From assembly GCA_942493245.1 (NCBI GenBank), contig OW818685.1, positions 2,976,001 through 3,040,000 of the forward strand: a stretch of DNA of 64,000 nucleotides. The letters are read 5' to 3'. This stretch comes from DAOPYU01 sp942493245 (GTDB taxonomy: Bacteria; Sumerlaeota; Sumerlaeia; UBA8349). Shown one piece after another: positions 34,845 through 44,234 of this stretch (within the stretch, counting starts at the first letter, position 1; each line of letters begins with the position of its first letter). The notes under the pieces were generated by a model. The model had not been told where the DNA came from. It saw nothing but the letters and a program-made list of their open reading frames with translations, and did no database searches. The translations under genes and the position numbers were made by a program.

Positions 34845-36148
34845 GGTGTCCCCCACCCGTCCGATTTCCACGGACATCGTTTTTCCCGAACATGGCGCTC
34901 AAAGTCGTCCCCAAAATAATCGAGCGCGCTGCCCAGCGGGTCCATCGCGCCGGGCGCGAGCGCGCAATAGGTGTGCCCCGGCGCAATCCGGCCCACATGC
35001 TCGCGGAGAATGTCCAGATCCTCCGACTGCCCCTCCCCCGCTTCCAGCGCCGACAGAATCTTGACCAGCCAAGGCAGTCCCTCGCGGCACGGCGTACACC
35101 ACCCGCACGATTCCTGCGCAAAAAAGTGAACCAGATTTCGCGCCAGACCGACGGGACAGGTCCGGTCGTCCAGAACGATCAGCGTTCCCGTCCCCAGGCG
35201 GCTCCCCGCCTTTTCAACCGAACCGAAATCCAGTTTGACGTCCAGATGCTGGTCCGTCAGAAAACGAGTCGAAGCGCCACCGGGCAGGAATCCACGCAAG
35301 GCGATCCCTTCCCGCATCCCCCCGGCGTGTTCTTCGATGATTTCACGTCCCGTCGTCCCCATCGGCAATTCCCACAACCCCGGGCGTTTGACTTTCCCGC
35401 TCGCGCCATAGATTTTGGTCCCGGCGTCGCCTCCCAGTCCCAATCCCTTGAACCACTCCGCGCCGTTGTTCAGAATGGCGGGGATATTGCAGAGCGTTTC
35501 GACATTATTGACTAACGCAGGCCGTCCCCACAACCCCACCTGGAGGGGGAAAGGTGGTTTGGAGCGCGGCGTGGCGCGTCGGCCCTCCAAACTGTTGAGC
35601 AACGCCGTCTCCTCGCCACAGATGTACCGCCCGGCGCTCCCATGCACATGGACCTCCAAGTCGAAGTCCGATCCCTGAATTCGCCGACCCAGCCACCCCT
35701 TTGCGCGCGCCTCCTCAATAGCCTGGCGCATCCGCCTGGCGGCCACCCCATACTCGGCGCGCAGGAAAATGAACGCCACCTGCGCCTGAATGGCATACGC
35801 GGCCAGAATCACCCCTTCGACCAGCAGGTGGGGATTCCCCTCCAGAAGAAGACGATCTTTGAAGGTCCCCGGTTCCATTTCGTCGCCGTTGACCACGAGG
35901 TACTTCGGGGAGGGAACATCCGGCCCTGTGGGGACAAATCCCCACTTCACCCCGGTCGGAAAACCGGCCCCACCCCGTCCCCGTAATCCAGAATCCTTCA
36001 CGATCCCGATCACCTCCTGAGGCGTCAGATCCCGTAGCGCTTTTCGGACAGCCAGATACCCCCCCGCCTTCTCGTATTCTTCAATCGAGAGCGGTTCGCG
36101 GTCCGGGCGGAGGTGTTCGGTCAAGGGTCGTTCCATACAGTCACCCAT
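34841..36148 (-). CDS. nuoF: NuoF, NADH-binding subunit of complex I
   Basis: 435 aa; binds NADH, FMN and cluster N3. Seen: GLRGRGGAGFPTGVKWGFVP (nucleotide site), YLVVNGDEMEPGTFKDR (FMN site), and ESCGWCTPCREG plus TYCALAPGA for the 4Fe-4S cluster. Shares bases with the nuoE stop (ATGA); its own stop overlaps nuoG. This marks the enzyme as an NADH dehydrogenase and not an F420- or ferredoxin-only form. Confidence 0.97.
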   Translation of the reverse strand: MGDCMERPLTEHLRPDREPLSIEEYEKAGGYLAVRKALRDLTPQEVIGIVKDSGLRGRGGAGFPTGVKWGFVPTGPDVPSPKYLVVNGDEMEPGTFKDRLLLEGNPHLLVEGVILAAYAIQAQVAFIFLRAEYGVAARRMRQAIEEARAKGWLGRRIQGSDFDLEVHVHGSAGRYICGEETALLNSLEGRRATPRSKPPFPLQVGLWGRPALVNNVETLCNIPAILNNGAEWFKGLGLGGDAGTKIYGASGKVKRPGLWELPMGTTGREIIEEHAGGMREGIALRGFLPGGASTRFLTDQHLDVKLDFGSVEKAGSRLGTGTLIVLDDRTCPVGLARNLVHFFAQESCGWCTPCREGLPWLVKILSALEAGEGQSEDLDILREHVGRIAPGHTYCALAPGAMDPLGSALDYFGDDFERHVREKRCPWKSDGWGTP

Positions 36149-36612
36149 CAGGGATATTGTTCCAGCACCGCTTCCAGAGTGTCCGCCTCGACGGGACCGT
36201 GGAGATCGTCGTCTATCATCAGGGCGGGCGCGCGGTCACACGCGCCCAGACACACCACCGGCAACAGCGTGAACCGGTCGTCGGGTGTGGTCTGTCCCAG
36301 TTCGATTCCCAACCGCCGTTTCAACCAATCGAGGAGCGACTCGTACCCCAGCATCCAGCAGGTGGCGCTGTTGCAGATCAGGATCACATGCCGCCCAACG
36401 GGACGACGGAAAATCAGGTTGTAGAAGGTGGCCACATTGTCCACCTCGTCGGGGGTCATCTCCAGAAACGCGGCGATATCCCGGACACTCTCGTCGCTCA
36501 CCCACCGGCGGTGACGCTGCACAACGTTGAGCGCGCCGATGCAGACGGCACGCTTTTCCGGCAGCGCCTCCAGTTCTTCCAGAATGTCCCTTTTTTCCGC
36601 CTCGGTCAACAT
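36148..36612 (-). CDS. nuoE: NuoE, complex I [2Fe-2S] subunit
   Basis: 154 aa thioredoxin-fold subunit with cluster N1a. Ligands lie in ICNSATCWMLG and VCLGACDRAP. ATG 36612 has only a weak ribosome site (GATCCT), so the start could be slightly different. 46 bp after nuoCD. Confidence 0.95.
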   Translation of the reverse strand: MLTEAEKRDILEELEALPEKRAVCIGALNVVQRHRRWVSDESVRDIAAFLEMTPDEVDNVATFYNLIFRRPVGRHVILICNSATCWMLGYESLLDWLKRRLGIELGQTTPDDRFTLLPVVCLGACDRAPALMIDDDLHGPVEADTLEAVLEQYP

Positions 36613-36658
36613 TGAGGATCTTTATGCCGCCTTTCCGTTCATCCTTCTCTCCACGCAC

Positions 36659-38410
36659 TCAGCGGTCAACATCCGCCAGAACGAAATCGATACTCGCCAC
36701 AATGGCCAACAAATCTGCGATCATGAAGCCCCGGCTGATCATCGGCGCCATCTGCATATGGGGGAAGGACGGCACGCGTATCCGGGTACGATAGGAGTGG
36801 GTATTTCCATCACTGACCAGGTAGTACGCATTGGCTCCCTTCGACGCCTCCGTAATAATTGCCGCTTCTCCCGGCGGCACCACCGGCCCCCAGGTAACCC
36901 CCAGAAAGTGCGGGATGAGCGTCTCAATGTCGCGGAGCGTTCGATCCTTCGGTGGCGGAACCGCCAGCGCCTCGCGCGACTTGGATGGTCCCTCCGGCAT
37001 GTTTTTCAGACATTGCTCGATGATACGTAAACTCTGGCGCATCTCCTCGACCCGCACCAACGCCCGCCCATAACAATCGCCCCGTTGCGCGGTCGGAATG
37101 TCGAATTCGAACTGATCGTAACCCGAATAGGGACGCTTCTTGCGAAAATCCCACTCGACGCCACAGGCGCGCAATCCCGGGCCGGTCACGCCCCACTCGA
37201 CGGCTTCTTCGGCGGAATACTCGCCGATCCCCACCGTTCGCGCGCGCAAGATGTTGTTGCGCATCACCAGATCATCGTATTCATCCAGGCGGGCGGGCAT
37301 ATAGTCGAGGAACTCGCGAACCATCTTCTCCCACCCTTTGGGGAGGTCCTGCGCCACGCCGCCGATGCGGAACCACGCCGGGTGCATCCGGGCGCCACAG
37401 AAGGCCTGAACGATCTCCAGAATCCGCTCCCGGTCGTTGAAGGTATAGAAAACCGGGGACATCTGCCCGAGATCCTGAGCAAACGTGCCATACCAGACCA
37501 GATGGCTCGCGATGCGGAACAGCTCGCACATCATGACCCGAATCACCTGGGCGCGCGCCGGAACCGTGATGTCCGACAGCGCTTCGACTGACAGAACATA
37601 GGGCATGTTGTTCAGCACGCCCCCAAGATAATCGATGCGGTCCGTGTAGGGGATGTACGTGTGCCACGTCTGGCGCTCCCCCATCTTTTCCGCGCCCCGG
37701 TGGTGGTAACCGATCTCGGGAACCGCGTCCACAATCCGCTCGCCATCGAGTTGAACCACAAACCGAAGGACACCATGCGTGCCGGGATGTTGGGGGCCGA
37801 GGTTGAGAAACAGGTAATCATGATCCCCGCTCCCCCGGCTCATCCCCCACTCTTCCGGTGAGAAACGAAGCGCTTCCTGCTCGGACCGCAGTTTCTCCTC
37901 CGGCATTACAAATGGTTCCATCTCCGTGGCGCGCGCCGGATGATCCTTGCGCAAGGGATGCCCCGTCCACGTGTCGGGCATCAAAATCCGCCGCAGGTTG
38001 GGGTGTCCCTCGAACCGGATACCGAACATGTCCCACACTTCGCGCTCATACCAGTTGGCGGCGGGCCAGAGACTGGTGAGGGTCGGCAATGTGAGGTCGT
38101 CCTGAGGGAGAGGGGTCTTAATCCGAATATCTGAATTTCGGTCCATCGAAAGGAGATGGTACACCCCCGTGAATTCGCCCGAAGGATTTCCCTCGTCCCG
38201 TTTCGTCCGCGCCCGTTCGTCTATCGCCGTCAGGTCGAACAGCATCCGGTACGGCCCCGGCGCGTCTTCTTTCAGGAAACGCAAAACAAACATAAGATCG
38301 GCAACCGGAACCCAAACCGTCGGAATCCCATCGCGCGACGGCTCGACACCGAAAGCGGTTTCGGGGAAACGGACCTGGAGTTCGTTCAGAATTGCCGGAC
38401 AATCACCCAT
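36659..38410 (-). CDS. nuoCD: NuoCD, fused 30-kDa and 49-kDa subunits of complex I
   Basis: 583 aa. The NuoC part (about 1-185) has ANWYEREVWDMFGIRFEGHP and RRILMPDTWTGHPLRKDHP; the NuoD part starts near 200 with LGPQHPGTHGVLRFVVQLDGE and keeps EIGYHHRGAEKMGERQTWHTYIP around the quinone site. NuoC-NuoD fusion is also found in E. coli and others. ATG 38410 gives a usual N-terminus; an open GTG at 38485 lacks a ribosome site. 84 bp after nuoB. Confidence 0.96.
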   Translation of the reverse strand: MGDCPAILNELQVRFPETAFGVEPSRDGIPTVWVPVADLMFVLRFLKEDAPGPYRMLFDLTAIDERARTKRDEGNPSGEFTGVYHLLSMDRNSDIRIKTPLPQDDLTLPTLTSLWPAANWYEREVWDMFGIRFEGHPNLRRILMPDTWTGHPLRKDHPARATEMEPFVMPEEKLRSEQEALRFSPEEWGMSRGSGDHDYLFLNLGPQHPGTHGVLRFVVQLDGERIVDAVPEIGYHHRGAEKMGERQTWHTYIPYTDRIDYLGGVLNNMPYVLSVEALSDITVPARAQVIRVMMCELFRIASHLVWYGTFAQDLGQMSPVFYTFNDRERILEIVQAFCGARMHPAWFRIGGVAQDLPKGWEKMVREFLDYMPARLDEYDDLVMRNNILRARTVGIGEYSAEEAVEWGVTGPGLRACGVEWDFRKKRPYSGYDQFEFDIPTAQRGDCYGRALVRVEEMRQSLRIIEQCLKNMPEGPSKSREALAVPPPKDRTLRDIETLIPHFLGVTWGPVVPPGEAAIITEASKGANAYYLVSDGNTHSYRTRIRVPSFPHMQMAPMISRGFMIADLLAIVASIDFVLADVDR

Positions 38411-38494
38411 TGAAACGTGTCCCCGATTTAGACTCCCCTTGCGCACAAATACGTCAAGCGACCCAACCTCTTCCCCATCCCTCACCAGAACAAC

Positions 38495-39124
38495 TCACAC
38501 TTCATCCGGCGTCCGCAAATGGCCGGTTTGCCGCCGGTCTTCCCGTTTCACATCCCGCAAAACAGGCGTCTGCGGCTTTACGACTCCCTGCGGTCCCACC
38601 ACCCAACTCAACGGACGCTGTTCGCGGCCCAAGTATTCCCGCAACAGACACAACCCTTCCATGAACGCCTGTGGACTCGGGGGACAGCCGGGAATGTACA
38701 CATCCACCGGCAGAATTTTGTCCACCCCCTGCACCACACTGTAGATGTCGTACATGCCACCGGAATTGGCGCACGATCCCATCGAAATCACCCAGCGGGG
38801 TTCCATCATCTGATCGTACAAACGCCGGATGATGGGGGCCATTTTTAGAAATGGCGTCCCCGCAATAATCATCAGGTCGGCCTCGCGCGGAGTTCCCCGA
38901 ATCACTTCAGCCCCGAAACGTGCAATGTCGTACTTGCTCGTCAGGCTCGTGGCCATCTCGACAAAACAACAGGAAAGCCCGAACCCGAAGGGCCAGATCG
39001 AATTCTTGCGTCCCCAGCCAAGCAAATCGTCCAACCGGGCCAGAAGAAAAGGCCGGGGGACCGGTTCGCCAAAAGCCTGGCTCAACACACGCACGGTTTT
39101 CGACTCGATGGACTCCTGTCCCAT
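38495..39124 (-). CDS. nuoB: NuoB, complex I cluster N2 subunit
   Basis: 209 aa. The N2 ligands are seen in FGLSCCFVEMA, SMGSCANSGGMY and YIPGCPPSPQAFMEGL. ATG 39124 follows GAGGTGGGAA. The C-terminal tail after about residue 175 is charged and longer than in short NuoB forms. 70 bp after nuoA, with a strong hairpin in the gap. Confidence 0.96.
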   Translation of the reverse strand: MGQESIESKTVRVLSQAFGEPVPRPFLLARLDDLLGWGRKNSIWPFGFGLSCCFVEMATSLTSKYDIARFGAEVIRGTPREADLMIIAGTPFLKMAPIIRRLYDQMMEPRWVISMGSCANSGGMYDIYSVVQGVDKILPVDVYIPGCPPSPQAFMEGLCLLREYLGREQRPLSWVVGPQGVVKPQTPVLRDVKREDRRQTGHLRTPDEV

Positions 39125-39156
39125 TTCCCACCTCACGAATCCTCAAAAATCCTGCC

Positions 39157-39190
39157 GGGTACCCGGTCCCCTCTCGGCGACCGGGTACCC
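39157..39190 (-). repeat. Strong hairpin between nuoA and nuoB
   Basis: Arms GGGTACCCGGTC and GACCGGGTACCC form a perfect 12-bp stem with a 10-base loop, starting four bases after the nuoA stop. On the minus strand a TTTTT run follows nine bases after the stem, so it is not a standard terminator; partial termination or an mRNA processing/stability element are possible. Confidence 0.7.
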
Positions 39191-39194
39191 TCGA

Positions 39195-39611
39195 TTACTC
39201 CGGCTTGACCCTTTGTCCCGAAGAAGAAACACCCTGCTCTTCGGAGCAATCCCGTCGTCCCCAATCCAGCGCGCCGATCCGCCACACATACACCAGCGCC
39301 GCGAGTAGAAGCACGATAAAGATCACCGCCGAAAGATACCCGCTCCATCCCGTTTCGCGAAACGCCACGGCCCAGGAAAAGAGGAAAACACTCTCCAGAT
39401 CGAAGACCACGAAAAGCATGGCGACCAGATAAAACTTGACCGACAAGCGGGCGCGGGCCGAGCCTGTCGAGACGATTCCCGACTCGTAGGGTTCATCCTG
39501 CTCATGGTCCGCCCGCCGCTGTCCCAGAACATAGGACAAACCGATCATCCCGGCCGTGATCACCAGAACCACGGCGGTATAAACCAGAATTGGCCAGACC
39601 GGCGAGACCAT
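39195..39611 (-). CDS. nuoA: NuoA, complex I membrane subunit
   Basis: 138 aa, three helices. The conserved loop YESGIVSTGSARARLSVKFY and FDLESVFLFSWAV identify it. AAGGGGGACAGG precedes ATG 39611. First gene of the nuo operon, yet only 24 bp after the GH2 gene, leaving little room for a promoter of its own. Confidence 0.96.
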   Translation of the reverse strand: MVSPVWPILVYTAVVLVITAGMIGLSYVLGQRRADHEQDEPYESGIVSTGSARARLSVKFYLVAMLFVVFDLESVFLFSWAVAFRETGWSGYLSAVIFIVLLLAALVYVWRIGALDWGRRDCSEEQGVSSSGQRVKPE

Positions 39612-39635
39612 CCTGTCCCCCTTCTCAGCGTCCGA

Positions 39636-42587
39636 TTACTTCAACGTCTCCAGCGAAATCTCCGTCCCCTTCATACCTTCCGATTCTGCGGTCAGACGCA
39701 CCTTCCCGGTCTGCCCCGGTTTGGTGCGAAGGATCACCAGGCACAGGCCGTTGTAGGCCAGACGCTGAGACGCCTGGAACGGCTCAAAACTGGTGGCGTC
39801 CCCATTGTCCACCGCCGCGATCTCAGCCGACCCCTCGACTTTGAACTTCACCAGATTCTTCGAACGGGGCACGGTCAATCCGTTCGCGTCCGCGATCCGA
39901 ACTGTGACAAACGACAGATCCTCTCCGTCAGCCGTCAGTTTGGAACGGTCGGCGGTCATAGCCACAGCCGCCGGTTCCCCCGTAGTTTTCACGTTGTCTT
40001 CGGCCCACTTTTTCCCCTTCTTGTAGGCCACCACTTTCAGTTCACCGGGTTCATACACCACGTCGTCCCACCGGATGCGATACTCGAGTTTTCCCATTTT
40101 CTTGCGTCCGAGCGATTTGCCGTTGAGGAACAGTTCCGCCTCGTCGCCCGAAGTATAGAGGTGAACCGGCGTCACCTGTCCCACGCGGTCCGGCCAGTTC
40201 CAATGCGGCAGCAGATGCGCCATCGGCAGATCGGGACGCCAGCGGGCCTGGTAGATGTAGTAACGATCCTTGGGGAAACCGGCCAGATCAATGATCCCAA
40301 AATAGCTGCTCCGGGAGGGAACCTTGATTTTCCCGAGTTCTTCAAGTTGCTTCTTCATTTCCGCCTTCTGGGCCGGATCCTGAAAGTTCAGCAAATTGGT
40401 CGTGTCGCTGTTATAGGGGGTCGGCTCGCCAATATAATCGAACCCCGTCCAGACGAACTCCCCAAAGGCGGCCGGGTTCTCATCCAGCGTCTTGAACTGA
40501 TCGTCCGGCGCGTAGGCCCAACCCGGCGCATGGACGTCGTAGGAACTGATCTGGAAATTGGCTTCCGCCTCCCGCCCCCGCTTCACCGGGAAGAAATACT
40601 CGCCACGCGAACTGATACAGGACGACGTCTCGCTGCCATGAAGCGGCTTGTTCTGATAATCGGGATGCTTGAGGAACCTGGCATACACCGGCAGATTGTA
40701 ATTGATCCCCATCGTGTCGAGATACTTGGCAAACCCGCTGTCAATTGCCGCATTCGCATTGTTACACCCGGCAGAGACGGGACGGGTCGGATCTTCCGCA
40801 TGGACAATACCCGCCAGGTGTTTCGGAAATTCCGGCAGATTCTGTTCGGCAATTTCATTCCCGATACTCCACATGAAAACGCTCGGGTGATTGCGGTCGC
40901 GCCGCACCATGGCTTGCAGATCCTTCACGTGCCACGCGTCGTAGAACTGGCTGTAATCCTTCGCCCCTTTTCCTCGCTTCCAGCAATCGAACGCCTCATC
41001 CTGCACCAGGAGACCCAACCGGTCCGCAGCCTCCAGCAACTCCGGCGACGGCGGATTGTGCGACGTACGCAGGGCGTTACACCCCATTTCTTTCAAAATT
41101 TCCAACTGGCGCTCGGTGGCCCGCATATTCACTGCGGAACCCAATGCGCCCAGATCGTGGTGGTTACAAGTCCCGTAAACCTCCACCCGCTTTCCATTCA
41201 ATTTGAATCCGTCCCGCGCCGTGAACTCGAGCGTGCGGAAACCGAACGGCGTGTCGTAGGTATCCACCTCTTTCCCGCCCACGGAAACCACCGTGCGGGC
41301 CAGATACCGGTTCGGGGTGACGGTATCCCAGAGTTTAGGCTTCGCCACCGTCCCCTGAAGCGTCGCGGTCGTACAGCCCCCGGCGGGAACCTTGATCGTG
41401 GATTCCTCGCACGAGGCGACTTTATTGCCCATTTCATTCTTCGAGGAATACTCGTAAATATCGGTCTTAACTTTCGCTTCCGCCGCATCCTTCGACTGAT
41501 TGTCCACCGTCACGGCAATCTTCATCAGACCGGCGGCTTCCGTGATTTCAGGAGTGGTGACATACGTCCCCCACAACCCCACATGGACCGGGTCCGTCTT
41601 GACCATCCGGACGTGGCGATAAATGCCGGCGCCCGGGTACCAGCGCGAATCCCAGTTCACCGTGTCAAGACGCACGGCGAGCACATTCTGGGCGCCCACC
41701 TTCAGGTACGGCGTCAGGTCCATTCGGAACGAATTGTACCCATACGGCCAGGTCCCCACGTATTGCCCATTGAGCCAGATTTTGGCATTGGCCATCGCGC
41801 CGTCGAAATCCAGGAAAACCTGTTTCCCCGCATCGCCCGCCGGGACCTCGAAATGCTTGCGGTACCACCCGATCCCCCGCCAGGGCAGTTTGCCCGTGTC
41901 ATTCGCCAGATCGTCCCGGAACGGCCCCTCGATCCCCCAATCGTGCGGAACGGACAGGGTCCGCCACTTTGAGTCGTCAAACGCCACCGCTTCCGCCGAG
42001 ACGCCTGTCGTCGCTTCCTGTTTGTTGGCAATCGCCTTGCCGTCGGCGTCGGTCAGTTCCACCTCGGCAATCGAGGCCCATTTCCCTCCGGGCACCCCCG
42101 TGGTCTGAATACGCAGATACCGGCATTCCCCCTGTACCTTCAATTCGGCCACTTCGTTCTTGTCATTCTTGCTCTGATCGCAAAGAACCGTCCAAGCCGC
42201 GTTATCGGTCGAGCCTTCCACCACGTATTGATAGGCCTGCGGCAGTTCCCACGTGACCTTGACCCCACCCAGTTTCACCGGCTTCTTCAGGTCTATCGTC
42301 AAGCTCTGCCTGGGAGCGCCACTCTCCGCGCACCAGCGCGTTTTCTTGTCGCCATCAAACGCCAGTTCGGGCACATTCCCCTTACTCTCTTCCGAGGTGG
42401 AGGCGGACACGGAATACTGCCATTGCTTTCCGCCCGGTTCAGGAAGCGTTGTTTTATCCGGCATGGGACCAAACCGGTGGAATTTCCAGTCGCTGTCGAA
42501 CGACGTAACTTCACGGGAAAATCCGGATGCCGGCAGGCACACGGACGCTAACAGTAAAAGACCCCACAGACATCTCATGGCACTCAT
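39636..42587 (-). CDS. Secreted GH2 glycosidase (beta-galactosidase type)
   Basis: Exported enzyme of 983 aa with a signal peptide (MRCLWGLLLLASVCLPASG). The GH2 sandwich starts at SDWKFHRFG but is interrupted by an F5/8-type (discoidin-like) domain at about 50-180 (NVPELAFDGDKKTRW, LGGVKVTWELPQAYQYVVEG). Then come PHDWGIEGPF, the barrel with RTSHNPPSPELLEAADRLG, acid/base Glu near 578 (SIGNEIAEQ) and the nucleophile Glu near 652 (HGSETSS). The C-terminus has Ig-like domains. Two ATGs nine bases apart share one AAGGAG site. Could also be a beta-glucuronidase or mannosidase relative; beta-galactosidase is the closest look. Confidence 0.85.
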   Translation of the reverse strand: MSAMRCLWGLLLLASVCLPASGFSREVTSFDSDWKFHRFGPMPDKTTLPEPGGKQWQYSVSASTSEESKGNVPELAFDGDKKTRWCAESGAPRQSLTIDLKKPVKLGGVKVTWELPQAYQYVVEGSTDNAAWTVLCDQSKNDKNEVAELKVQGECRYLRIQTTGVPGGKWASIAEVELTDADGKAIANKQEATTGVSAEAVAFDDSKWRTLSVPHDWGIEGPFRDDLANDTGKLPWRGIGWYRKHFEVPAGDAGKQVFLDFDGAMANAKIWLNGQYVGTWPYGYNSFRMDLTPYLKVGAQNVLAVRLDTVNWDSRWYPGAGIYRHVRMVKTDPVHVGLWGTYVTTPEITEAAGLMKIAVTVDNQSKDAAEAKVKTDIYEYSSKNEMGNKVASCEESTIKVPAGGCTTATLQGTVAKPKLWDTVTPNRYLARTVVSVGGKEVDTYDTPFGFRTLEFTARDGFKLNGKRVEVYGTCNHHDLGALGSAVNMRATERQLEILKEMGCNALRTSHNPPSPELLEAADRLGLLVQDEAFDCWKRGKGAKDYSQFYDAWHVKDLQAMVRRDRNHPSVFMWSIGNEIAEQNLPEFPKHLAGIVHAEDPTRPVSAGCNNANAAIDSGFAKYLDTMGINYNLPVYARFLKHPDYQNKPLHGSETSSCISSRGEYFFPVKRGREAEANFQISSYDVHAPGWAYAPDDQFKTLDENPAAFGEFVWTGFDYIGEPTPYNSDTTNLLNFQDPAQKAEMKKQLEELGKIKVPSRSSYFGIIDLAGFPKDRYYIYQARWRPDLPMAHLLPHWNWPDRVGQVTPVHLYTSGDEAELFLNGKSLGRKKMGKLEYRIRWDDVVYEPGELKVVAYKKGKKWAEDNVKTTGEPAAVAMTADRSKLTADGEDLSFVTVRIADANGLTVPRSKNLVKFKVEGSAEIAAVDNGDATSFEPFQASQRLAYNGLCLVILRTKPGQTGKVRLTAESEGMKGTEISLETLK

Positions 42588-42658
42588 TTCTCCTTTTTTG
42601 TGGAACTCAATAAAACACTACAGGAAAAGACCTCCTGCAGGCAATCGCCAAGTGAAAA

Positions 42659-43915
42659 TTATGCGTACCCCATCTTCTCCCGAAAGGAATCCTCACAGGT
42701 CTCACGCCAGAAATCGAGATTGAGCAACAGATCCAGATGGTCGAGATGGGCCTCATCAATTTTTGTGGAACCCAGTCCGGTCATCCCCTGGAAAAACCCA
42801 TTCACCAGGACATTCGCCACATGAACCGCCGTGGGCGGATTGAACCGGCTGGCCCGGCTTTCCGACGGGTCGTGGTGAAAAAACAACACGTCCAGCAACG
42901 AATCGTCCAGATCCCAATACCGCAACAGGTGCGCCCCCGCTTCCGCGTGCGACGCCTGCATGCACTTCAGCTCGGCCTGTTCCATCGGCATCTCTTCGTT
43001 CGCCGACAATTCCAGCGCTTTGGCGTAACCCTTCGGGTTAAAGGCCGCCATGAGCGGTTTCCCCAGATCGTGCAAAAGCCCTCCGATAAAAGCGTCGTTG
43101 ATCGCCTGCCGGGCCAACGTCACCTCTTCCGAGTCGGAGTCCCCTTCGGGAATCACGATCTCGGACTCGGTGATCCACTTCGCAAAGAATGCCACCGTGA
43201 AACTGTGATTCCAGAAATCCTCGGACGAAAATCCGTCCATTTCAACCGTGTCCAACAAAGACACCGTGTGGCAGAAAATAGCCAGGGCCATGATCACATC
43301 CAACCCCAGAATTTCCACAGCGTCGGCGGCCTCCATATCGAGAGGCGCTTTCTCTCCCGCGCTCAGCTTCGCCAACAGAAACGCCTTTTCACACATTGCC
43401 GCATCGGAGGCCACGCACTCCACCGCACGCGCCGCGTCGAGCGTTCGATCTCGAATCCCCTCGATCAGTTCCCGATAGGGCGATTCCCGTTCCGGGAGCG
43501 ACTCGATGGAGGCCGTCATCTTGCGCAGGTCCACCGTGCGCAACAACCGCTCGATCTGACACGCCCGCGACACCGCCATCTTCAGCGTCTCGACATCGCA
43601 GGGCTTCGGCACAAACTGATGCGCCGAACGGTGCCGTTTCAGAATACTGTCCCTGGAACCGGGTTGCGCCATGACGATCCGGACAATCGCCGGATAATCG
43701 CGCTTGACCTGACGCAAAAGCGCCGATCCGCTCATGACCGACATCCGCGTGTCGGCAATCACCACATCGCACGGGTCGCGCGAAAGCATCGTCAGCGCTT
43801 CCTGCCCGCTCTCAACCACCTGAATTTTCCACTCGCGGCGCATGATCAGCAACTTGTGCTGAATGGCTTTCAAGACCCGGGGCGTGTCGTCAACAAACAG
43901 AATTTTCATTCGCAT
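42659..43915 (-). CDS. Response regulator with HDOD output domain
   Basis: 418 aa. The receiver (1-125) has the acidic pair in FVDDTPRVLKAI, the acceptor Asp in CDVVIADTRMSVMSG and the Lys in FVPKPCDVE. The C-terminal HDOD domain (about 150-400) shows GGLLHDLGKPLM and HAEAGAHLLRYWDL, so some HD residues are kept. HDOD response regulators act in signalling and motility control; no partner kinase is next to it. Two ATGs (43915 and 43909) are possible, neither with a good ribosome site. Upstream of the GH2 gene by 71 bp on the same strand. Confidence 0.88.
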   Translation of the reverse strand: MRMKILFVDDTPRVLKAIQHKLLIMRREWKIQVVESGQEALTMLSRDPCDVVIADTRMSVMSGSALLRQVKRDYPAIVRIVMAQPGSRDSILKRHRSAHQFVPKPCDVETLKMAVSRACQIERLLRTVDLRKMTASIESLPERESPYRELIEGIRDRTLDAARAVECVASDAAMCEKAFLLAKLSAGEKAPLDMEAADAVEILGLDVIMALAIFCHTVSLLDTVEMDGFSSEDFWNHSFTVAFFAKWITESEIVIPEGDSDSEEVTLARQAINDAFIGGLLHDLGKPLMAAFNPKGYAKALELSANEEMPMEQAELKCMQASHAEAGAHLLRYWDLDDSLLDVLFFHHDPSESRASRFNPPTAVHVANVLVNGFFQGMTGLGSTKIDEAHLDHLDLLLNLDFWRETCEDSFREKMGYA

Positions 43916-44136
43916 ACTGATAAAAACCCCACTCCGGCAAAATCCGGACGCTTCACTCGATCCTCTTCCCCAATATACCCGGTATGCGCAAGGTACGCCG
44001 CTCTCGACGCCGGTTTCCCCATCCACTCAATTCCCAGGAAGGCTTCAATACGTCCCTTCATTTCCAAACTATACCGAAAACCCTCCCGTGAAACAAGATC
44101 AATACACACCGGAATCGGTTGGATAAATCGTTGAGA

Positions 44137-44165
44137 TTGACCCCGACACCTCCCCCGAGTATAAT
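44137..44165 (+). promoter_or_regulatory. Sigma-70 promoter of the metalloprotease gene
   Basis: TTGACC (44137-44142), a 17-base spacer and TATAAT (44160-44165). The start would be near 44172, giving a leader of about 63 bases. The rest of the 319-bp divergent region (43916-44234) shows nothing else clear. Confidence 0.7.
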
Positions 44166-44234
44166 AAAATGCATTATGTGCCGTGGGATGGGCTGAAAAC
44201 CGCACGGGCGCAGTATCCGAAAGGAATCTTCCGC

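Noticed and set aside
36659..38410. NuoC-NuoD fusion as a novelty
   Set aside because: This fusion is well known from E. coli and other bacteria.
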